NCBI GenBank assembly: GCA_046304235.1
Contig: JBKCEW010000019.1
Span: 1-7,689 of the forward strand
Direction of reading: 5' to 3'
DNA: 7,689 nt
From: CANHVK01 sp046304235
Lineage (GTDB): Bacteria > Bacteroidota > Bacteroidia > Flavobacteriales_D > Crocinitomicaceae
The position numbers and the translations under genes are program-made. Of this stretch, positions 1-5,461 are shown in pieces; position 1 is the stretch's first letter, and the number at the start of each line of letters is the position of its first letter. Under the pieces are notes generated by a model, which did no database searches, was not told the origin of the DNA, and saw only the letters and a program-made list of their open reading frames with translations.

Positions 1-76
1 GATTAAGACATGACCCATATATTTTTTCAACGAATAAGAATTACAAACCAAAATTCTAATTCAAAGGATTTTTAAA

Positions 77-90
77 TAAGATAAATCTTA
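77..90 (-). terminator. Weak AT-rich hairpin downstream of lpdA
   Basis: TAAGAT and ATCTTA form a 6-bp inverted repeat with a 2-nt centre, effectively five pairs around a 4-nt loop. It starts 14 nt past the lpdA stop. On the minus strand it is followed by TTTAAAAATCC rather than a clean U tract. It is the best candidate for the end of the lpdA transcript, but the stem is short and weak. The rest of positions 1-103 shows no gene; a second poor inverted repeat (37-42 with 52-57) is the only other structure. Confidence 0.22.
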
Positions 91-103
91 CCTAAACAAT
101 AAT

Positions 104-1495
104 CTATAAATGTATTACTTCTCCATATGCAGCTGCTGCAGCTTCCATAACTGCTTCAGACATTGTAGGATGAGGGTGAACCGTTTTAATTAATGCTTCA
201 CCTGTAACTTCTAATTTACGAACTGCTACAATTTCAGCAATCATTTCCGTTACATTAGCACCAATCATATGAGCACCTAATAACTCTCCATATTTTGCAT
301 CGAAAATCAATTTAACAAAACCATCTTTCGCACCAGCAGCACTAGCTTTTCCTGATGCTGAGAAAGGAAATTTACCCACTTTAATATCTAATCCTTTTTC
401 TTTTGCTGCTTTTTCTGTTAAACCAACAGATGCAACTTCAGGTGAACAATAAGTACATCCTGGTATATTTCCATAATCTAATGGCTCTGGATGATGACCA
501 GCGATTTTTTCAACACAAATAATACCTTCAGCAGAAGCAACGTGGGCTAAAGCAGGTCCAGGAACGATATCACCGATTGCATAATAACCAGGAATGTTTG
601 TTTGATAATATTCGTTTACCAAAACTCTTCCTTTATCTGTTGCAATACCTACTGTTTCTAAACCGATATTTTCAATATTCGTTTCAACTCCCGCAGCAGA
701 TAATACGACATCACATTCAAGTACTTCAATTCCCTTTTCTGTTTTCACAGAAACTTTACAACCAGCACCCGATGTATCCACTGACTCAACAGCTGATTTT
801 GTCATCACTTTAATACCAGCCTTTTTGAATGATTTCTCTAGTTGTTTAGATACTTCTTCATCTTCAACGGGAACGATATTTGATTGAAATTCAATAATCG
901 TAACATCTGTACCCAAAGCATTATAAAAATAAGCAAACTCAACTCCAATTGCTCCAGAACCTACAACCACTAATTTTTTCGGTTGTTGTGGTAATGTCAT
1001 TGCTTCTCTATATCCAATTATTTTTTTACCATCTTGTGGTAAGTTTGGTAATTTTCTAGAACGTGCACCTGTTGCTAAAATAATCGCTTTATCAGCAGAA
1101 TACACAGTTTTAGTTCCGTCTTCTGCAGTTACTTCTACCTTTTTTCCCGATAAAACAGTACCATGTCCTTTGATAACATCAATTTTATTCTTTTTCATCA
1201 AAAATTGAATACCAGTACTCATTCCATTAGCAACACCTCTACTTCGAGCGATTATTGCATCAAAATCTGCAGAAGCATCAGAAACAGTTATACCATAATC
1301 TTTTGCATGAGTTAGATATTCATAAACATTAGCACTTTTTAATAATGCTTTTGTAGGTATACAACCCCAATTTAAACAAATTCCTCCTAACGATTCTTTT
1401 TCAACAATGGCAGTTTTCAACCCCAATTGTGAAGCTCTGATTGCAGTAACGTATCCGCCTGGTCCGCTACCAACTACAATTATGTCGTAATTCAT
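104..1495 (-). CDS. lpdA: Dihydrolipoyl dehydrogenase (E3 component)
   Basis: This 463-residue cytoplasmic flavoprotein should reoxidise protein-bound dihydrolipoamide with NAD+. It would serve pyruvate, 2-oxoglutarate and branched-chain 2-oxoacid dehydrogenases and the glycine cleavage system. Visible motifs are the FAD-binding GSGPGG (G9, G11, G14) and the redox disulfide in GGICLNWGCIPTK (C40 and C45). The NAD-binding GSGAIG has glycines at 179, 181 and 184, and a second FAD-contact motif, AIGD, has D309. The C-terminal catalytic pair in HPHPTMSE is H442 and E447. All key residues are intact and the length is normal for the family. No in-frame ATG lies between the upstream in-frame stop (1529-1531) and this start, and the GxGxxG motif begins at residue 9, so the start is secure. 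No E1 or E2 gene is adjacent, so the gene stands alone here. Glutathione and mercuric reductases share the fold but lack the HPHPTMSE ending. Confidence 0.97.
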   Translation of the reverse strand: MNYDIIVVGSGPGGYVTAIRASQLGLKTAIVEKESLGGICLNWGCIPTKALLKSANVYEYLTHAKDYGITVSDASADFDAIIARSRGVANGMSTGIQFLMKKNKIDVIKGHGTVLSGKKVEVTAEDGTKTVYSADKAIILATGARSRKLPNLPQDGKKIIGYREAMTLPQQPKKLVVVGSGAIGVEFAYFYNALGTDVTIIEFQSNIVPVEDEEVSKQLEKSFKKAGIKVMTKSAVESVDTSGAGCKVSVKTEKGIEVLECDVVLSAAGVETNIENIGLETVGIATDKGRVLVNEYYQTNIPGYYAIGDIVPGPALAHVASAEGIICVEKIAGHHPEPLDYGNIPGCTYCSPEVASVGLTEKAAKEKGLDIKVGKFPFSASGKASAAGAKDGFVKLIFDAKYGELLGAHMIGANVTEMIAEIVAVRKLEVTGEALIKTVHPHPTMSEAVMEAAAAAYGEVIHL

Positions 1496-1523
1496 AGTTA
1501 TTCTAATAAAAATAGATATTGCG

Positions 1524-1538
1524 CGAAGTTACAAAATA
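1524..1538 (-). promoter_or_regulatory. Predicted lpdA promoter core (-7 region)
   Basis: Read on the minus strand, this is TATTTTGTAACTTCG. Its last eight bases, TAACTTCG, match the Bacteroidota -7 consensus TAnnTTTG at all but one fixed position. The element ends 28 nt before the lpdA ATG. The identical 15-mer stands 28 nt before the DPP-IV start, which supports a real promoter. No good TTG -33 box is visible at the usual distance; the region where it would lie overlaps the predicted M61 -7 box. Confidence 0.55.
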
Positions 1539-1550
1539 AAACGAAACACG

Positions 1551-1558
1551 TATTTTTG
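1551..1558 (+). promoter_or_regulatory. Predicted promoter -7 box of the M61-lipoprotein unit
   Basis: TATTTTTG is a perfect match to the Bacteroidota -7 consensus TAnnTTTG and lies 16 nt before the M61 start codon. The implied 5' leader is short, about 10 nt. The -33 match is weak: TTA at 1529-1531 with a 19-nt spacer. The same bases form the left arm of an AT-only inverted repeat (TATTTTT with AAAAATA at 1564-1570), which may be chance in such AT-rich DNA. Confidence 0.45.
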
Positions 1559-1574
1559 TCCAAAAAAATAAACC

Positions 1575-3269
1575 ATGATAAATTATTCTATTTCATTTGA
1601 TAATCCATCGAATCAATATATTACAGTAAAAATCAACTTTACATCAACAGAAACAGAACACGAAATACAATTACCATCATGGAGACCTGGAAGATATGAG
1701 CTTGGAAACTTTGCGAAAAATGTAATGAGCTTCACTATTTACGAAAATAATCAACCTTTATCTTTTCAAAAAATCACAAAAGACCGATGGAAATTTACCT
1801 GTTCAAAAAATGAATCAATAACTGTTGAGTATAAATATTATGCAAATGAGTTAAATGCTGGCTCAACCTTTTTATCTGACAATCAATTGTATGTTAATCC
1901 TGTAAATTGTTGTGCCTACATTGTTGGGCTAGAAAATGAGTTTTTCACCTTAAAATTAGAGATTCCTATTAATTATGAAATAGCATGTGGTTTAGATAAA
2001 AATGAAAAAATGTTGAGTGGTAAATCATTTGATGAATTAGCCGATTCACCTTTCATTTGCTCTCCAACTCTAAAACATAACACTTACGAGAGTAATAATA
2101 CACTGTTTCATATTTGGTTTCAAGGTGAAGTTAAACCAGATTGGGACAAAATCATCAATGACTTTAAAAAATTTACAGATAAACAAATTGAGAAATTTGG
2201 AGACTTTCCTGTAAAAGAATATCACTTTTTGATTCAAATCTCACCCTATAGAACCTATCATGGGGTGGAACACAAAACATCTACTGTTATACATTTGGGA
2301 CCTTCAATAGATATATTTGGTGATTTTTATTCAGATTTATTAGGTGTTAGTTCTCACGAATTATATCACACATGGAATGTGAAATCAATAAGGCCAATCG
2401 AAATGTTCCCATATGATTTCACCAAAGAAAATTATTCAGAACTAGGCTATTTGTGTGAGGGTGTTACTACTTACATGGGTGATTTAATGCTTTTAAAAAG
2501 TGGTGTTTTCTCATTAGAAGAATACATCAAAGAAATGGAAGCACAAATTCAAAAACACCTAGATAATGAAGGAAGAAACAATTATTCTGTTGCAAATTCT
2601 TCATTTGACACTTGGTTAGACGGTTATGTTCCTGGTGCTCCTGGAAGAAAGGTGTCTATTTATACAGAAGGTTGTTTGATTACATTCATTTTAGATGTTA
2701 AAATCATTAAAAACTCAAATGGAAATTATTCATTTGATGATGTGATGCGACATTTATATGAAGAATATTACAAACAAAATAAAGGGGTTTCAAAAGAAGA
2801 TTATAAAAAAACAGTTGAAAAATTCGCTAATGAAGATTTAACTGAATTTTGGACTAAATATATTGATGGTTTCGACTCGCTCCTCCCAATTCTAAAAGAT
2901 GCATTTTCAGCTCTAGGCTTAAAAATTGAACTCAAGGAGAATAAAAAACTATCTACCGAAAAATTAGGTCTAAAAACTATTTTCAATGGTAACAACCATG
3001 TTGTTAAATATATTCTAGAAAATTCTAATGCGAACGTAAGTAATTTATCTCTTGAAGATGAAATTTTAGGGATTAATAATTTTGAAATTAAAAATGATCT
3101 GGATAAATGGTTAAATTATTTTTCAAACGAAAAAATCAACCTTCTTATTAAACGAAAAGGGAGATTTTTAAATTTAGACTTAAACCTAGATGGAAATATT
3201 TCTTTTGTAAAAAGTAAAATTTTAGTAAATTCATCGAATAATCCATTTTTTTCAAAATGGATCTCATAG
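1575..3269 (+). CDS. M61 family (glycyl aminopeptidase-type) metallopeptidase with PDZ domain
   Basis: This is a 564-residue zinc peptidase of family M61, whose characterised members release N-terminal glycine (and alanine) from peptides. An N-terminal beta-rich M61 domain spans about residues 1-165. The catalytic domain carries the zinc motif HELYHTWN (H261, E262, H265) and the likely third ligand, E295, in CEGVTTYMGDL. Two further family signatures are GVEH (230-233), matching the usual GLEH, and VSIYTEG ending at G366, where many relatives have YTKG. A divergent PDZ domain covers about residues 475-550, with LEDEILGIN as its most recognisable stretch. There is no signal peptide or lipobox, so the protein is predicted to be cytoplasmic. 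It is slightly shorter than many M61 proteins. An in-frame TAA at 1569-1571 lies just upstream, so this ATG is the first possible start; no Shine-Dalgarno is seen. It probably heads a two-gene transcript with the lipoprotein gene. The true substrate cannot be told from sequence. Confidence 0.9.
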   Translation: MINYSISFDNPSNQYITVKINFTSTETEHEIQLPSWRPGRYELGNFAKNVMSFTIYENNQPLSFQKITKDRWKFTCSKNESITVEYKYYANELNAGSTFLSDNQLYVNPVNCCAYIVGLENEFFTLKLEIPINYEIACGLDKNEKMLSGKSFDELADSPFICSPTLKHNTYESNNTLFHIWFQGEVKPDWDKIINDFKKFTDKQIEKFGDFPVKEYHFLIQISPYRTYHGVEHKTSTVIHLGPSIDIFGDFYSDLLGVSSHELYHTWNVKSIRPIEMFPYDFTKENYSELGYLCEGVTTYMGDLMLLKSGVFSLEEYIKEMEAQIQKHLDNEGRNNYSVANSSFDTWLDGYVPGAPGRKVSIYTEGCLITFILDVKIIKNSNGNYSFDDVMRHLYEEYYKQNKGVSKEDYKKTVEKFANEDLTEFWTKYIDGFDSLLPILKDAFSALGLKIELKENKKLSTEKLGLKTIFNGNNHVVKYILENSNANVSNLSLEDEILGINNFEIKNDLDKWLNYFSNEKINLLIKRKGRFLNLDLNLDGNISFVKSKILVNSSNNPFFSKWIS

Positions 3270-3287
3270 TTTAAACACAAACATAAG

Positions 3288-4046
3288 ATGCTAAAAAAGC
3301 TTTTATATCTATTTTCTTTATCCCTGATAATTTTATTTATTTCTGCGTGTGAAACAGAGATAGCCAAACCACCTAAAAAACAAACTTCAGTAAATGTAAT
3401 TTCTGTTAATGACAGATATAAAAGAAATATTTATTCAGCTGTTAAAATAGGTAATCAATATTGGTTTCAAGGAAATTTAAATACATTGGTTTACACGGTG
3501 ATGAAAAATGTTAATGGGAGAAATTATGATGATACAATAAATTGTTATAAGCCCTATTCTACTTCAATAGTCAATTTAACAGATTTACCCATAGACACAC
3601 TAGCAGCTCAATGGCCTTTCAATGGTGTAGACTCTTTAGCAAAAAAATATGGACGAATGTATACATGGTATGCAGTAGCAGATGAACGAAACATTTGTCC
3701 TGCTGGATGGCATGTCCCGACTGAAACCGAATGGGACAAGATGATTGAAATATTAGGTGGTGATTCCCTCGCTGGTGGAAAAATGAAAGACACATCGAAT
3801 ATAGAGTGGAATTATCCAAATCTTGCAGAGGTTAATACTTATAAACTAAACGTAAAGTCTACAGGATATAGATCAGAATTTGGATCTTATGTTAATCAAG
3901 GAAAATTCACGTTTTTTTGGTCTTCCACTTCTGATCCTGATGATAAAGAATATGCAATTGCGTATGCGGTTTATGCACACAGTAAAAAAATATACAAACA
4001 ACCTAAATCTAAAAGAATTTCAATGTCTGTTCGTTGTGTACGTTAA
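3288..4046 (+). CDS. FISUMP-domain lipoprotein of unknown function
   Basis: This 252-residue protein starts with a lipoprotein signal: K3 and K4, a hydrophobic stretch, then lipobox ISAC with the lipidated cysteine at C21. The mature part is a Fibrobacter succinogenes major paralogous (FISUMP) domain, about residues 45-252. Its signatures are KIGNQYWFQGNL, GRMYTWYAVAD (122-132), ICPAGWHVPTETEW (136-149), GGKMKDT, FFWSST (209-214) and the ending SVRCVR. These domains are common in surface and secreted proteins of Bacteroidota and Fibrobacterota, and no biochemical activity is established that I can name. The residues after C21 (ETEIAK) are not a clean surface-export signal, so inner versus surface location is open. 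The gene follows the M61 stop by 18 nt with no visible promoter between them, suggesting co-transcription. It is also in the same reading frame as M61, but the N-terminal lipoprotein signal argues for independent initiation here. Its 3' end overlaps the convergent nuclease gene by 4 nt. Confidence 0.9.
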   Translation: MLKKLLYLFSLSLIILFISACETEIAKPPKKQTSVNVISVNDRYKRNIYSAVKIGNQYWFQGNLNTLVYTVMKNVNGRNYDDTINCYKPYSTSIVNLTDLPIDTLAAQWPFNGVDSLAKKYGRMYTWYAVADERNICPAGWHVPTETEWDKMIEILGGDSLAGGKMKDTSNIEWNYPNLAEVNTYKLNVKSTGYRSEFGSYVNQGKFTFFWSSTSDPDDKEYAIAYAVYAHSKKIYKQPKSKRISMSVRCVR

Positions 4047-5419
4047 AAAACAATCTTTTTCAAACAATATTGATTTTTAATATTACCCCGTAAGAAATAA
4101 ATCCCACTGTTAAATAATGGTAATCTTGTATTTAATGGAATTATTTGTATTGTCGTTCCATTCAATGAAACAAGTTCTAATTGTATATCCTGATCTGACA
4201 GAATAAAAAAATTATTTTTTTCATAATCGATTCGAATAGAAAACAAATCAATGACTTCGATTTCATTTAAACTAGCAATACATTTTTTTGATTTAATCAT
4301 TTTATAAAAATCGATTTTACATACAAAATCGACAGAATCAATGAAAGGATTTCTATTACCTTGAATATCAAAAATATATTCCTGACGAGTTTTTTCATAA
4401 TCATCCGGTAAATCTTGAAAATGCCATTTCTTTAGTATTTCTTCACTTTGTTTCAAAGGTAATACCCACTGGTTTTCTATTGAATTATATGCTGTTAACA
4501 TATAAAATATAGATCTGGCAACATTTCCTTTTTGTGAATTAGATGGTTCATATACAATCACATCATTCATTTCACCTAATCGCCCCTCTTTAAATTCATA
4601 TAAAACCTTACCGTTTATTTCACCAAAAGGATAATTATTCCTCACCGTATTGGCTTTATCTAAATTAGTGGGATATAAATTATGTAAATCAGAATACTCT
4701 GGTCTCTCAGGACTATTTGCCGGGTATGTAGGCATCCAAGAATGAGGAAACGTATGTTCTCTACTAAATCCAAGTTTTGTCCAATCAAAATTTCCTGAAA
4801 ACAGTTTTTTATCTCCTGAATAAACACATTCCACATAACGCATTCCTTTCAAAGTATCTTTTATTTCTACTTTCTCTAACATAGTTGTTTTGTAATCAAA
4901 GTATGAAATTACTTTATGGGATGAAATTAAATTATGTAGTTGGTGGGCAAAATTAGTAGAGCTTGAATTCACTTCCTCATAATAATTTCCGACATTCAAA
5001 TCGGAAGTACTTATAAAATTGTATGCAGGATTAGAAAGTTGATATTTTTCAGTTCCATCCTGCCCATTAAAAGCAAATACCAAATAATGATAAACGTGAT
5101 TCGTTCGTATTGCAGAAGGAATAAAACTGGTATCACTTCCTACATAAGCAACCTTAGCATCATAGATCAAATCTCCTCTCATGTAACCTACACTTTGTTG
5201 AGGAGCTGCTAGCGGTCTACTTTTCTCAGACACCAAAACTAAATAACTAGTGGCGTCTTTTAATTTTGAAAAACTCACTTTAAATGAATACGATTTTATA
5301 TCGCTGAAAACAATATGTTTAGGGTTGCTATTTGGAACAAATTGAGAAAGACAACATGTAGAGGGAATAAAAATTAAAAAAAAGAATAGTACGAAACGAA
5401 AGAATTGATTGTTATACAT
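4043..5419 (-). CDS. Secreted endonuclease I family nuclease with Fn3-like domain and T9SS sorting domain
   Basis: This 458-residue protein is predicted to be exported by Sec and then secreted by the type IX system. A signal peptide covers about residues 1-25 (hydrophobic run from F10, likely cut near CLS-Q). A fibronectin type III-like domain follows at about 30-138. The endonuclease I domain (EndA/NucM/Vvn family, beta-beta-alpha-metal fold) spans about 146-375. It contains REHTFPHSW with E221 and H222, SDLHNLYPT (H246, N247), RNNYPFGE with the likely metal-binding asparagine N262, GNVARSIFYM, and QGNRNPFID (353-361). Comparison with Vvn, recalled from memory, makes E221, H222 and N262 the catalytic and metal-binding set. 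The last 65 residues resemble a T9SS type A sorting domain, with SGIYFLRG and the basic-hydrophobic end LKKIVF. Likely job: non-specific DNA or RNA degradation outside the cell. An in-frame TAG at 5438-5440 with no ATG in between fixes the start. Confidence 0.92.
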   Translation of the reverse strand: MYNNQFFRFVLFFFLIFIPSTCCLSQFVPNSNPKHIVFSDIKSYSFKVSFSKLKDATSYLVLVSEKSRPLAAPQQSVGYMRGDLIYDAKVAYVGSDTSFIPSAIRTNHVYHYLVFAFNGQDGTEKYQLSNPAYNFISTSDLNVGNYYEEVNSSSTNFAHQLHNLISSHKVISYFDYKTTMLEKVEIKDTLKGMRYVECVYSGDKKLFSGNFDWTKLGFSREHTFPHSWMPTYPANSPERPEYSDLHNLYPTNLDKANTVRNNYPFGEINGKVLYEFKEGRLGEMNDVIVYEPSNSQKGNVARSIFYMLTAYNSIENQWVLPLKQSEEILKKWHFQDLPDDYEKTRQEYIFDIQGNRNPFIDSVDFVCKIDFYKMIKSKKCIASLNEIEVIDLFSIRIDYEKNNFFILSDQDIQLELVSLNGTTIQIIPLNTRLPLFNSGIYFLRGNIKNQYCLKKIVF

Positions 5420-5433
5420 ATTTTGTAACTTCG
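5405..5433 (+). promoter_or_regulatory. Predicted DPP-IV promoter (-33 TTG and -7 TAACTTCG)
   Basis: TTG at 5405-5407 is followed after 18 nt by TAACTTCG at 5426-5433, a one-mismatch fit to the Bacteroidota TTG / TAnnTTTG promoter. The 15-mer TATTTTGTAACTTCG (5419-5433) is identical to the one upstream of lpdA and sits the same 28 nt from the start codon. The -33 box and the first base of the 15-mer lie inside the 5' end of the divergent nuclease gene. Confidence 0.58.
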
Positions 5434-5439
5434 AAATCT
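5432..5439 (-). promoter_or_regulatory. Possible -7 box of the nuclease gene
   Basis: Read on the minus strand from about 5440, TAGATTTC resembles TAnnTTTG with one mismatch and sits about 13 nt before the nuclease ATG. It directly abuts the predicted DPP-IV -7 element on the other strand. The whole divergent gap is only 42 bp. This is a weak match that AT-rich DNA could produce by chance. Confidence 0.2.
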
Positions 5440-5461
5440 AAAGATGTAAATTTAATGTGAT

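Noticed and set aside
577..813. 78-residue open frame on the plus strand inside lpdA
   Set aside because: It is antisense to the well-conserved lpdA coding sequence, has low-complexity hydrophobic and Gln-rich composition, and has no start signal or recognisable domain.
3608..3819. Two overlapping minus-strand open frames inside the lipoprotein gene
   Set aside because: They shadow the conserved FISUMP core and have no motifs or initiation signals.
3880..4080. 66-residue plus-strand open frame across the lipoprotein and nuclease ends
   Set aside because: It overlaps the conserved FWSST...SVRCVR end of the FISUMP domain in another frame and shows no family resemblance.
4066..4084. AATATT repeat pair near the convergent gene ends as a terminator for the lipoprotein gene
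   Set aside because: The stem is six A-T pairs only, each arm is itself palindromic, and no U tract follows. It also encodes the sorting-domain end of the nuclease.
5408..5420. Nuclease signal peptide read as a lipoprotein signal because of its Cys pair
   Set aside because: The residues before the Cys pair (IPST) do not form a lipobox, and a C-terminal T9SS sorting domain fits a Sec type I signal. The signal peptide is encoded from 5419 downward.
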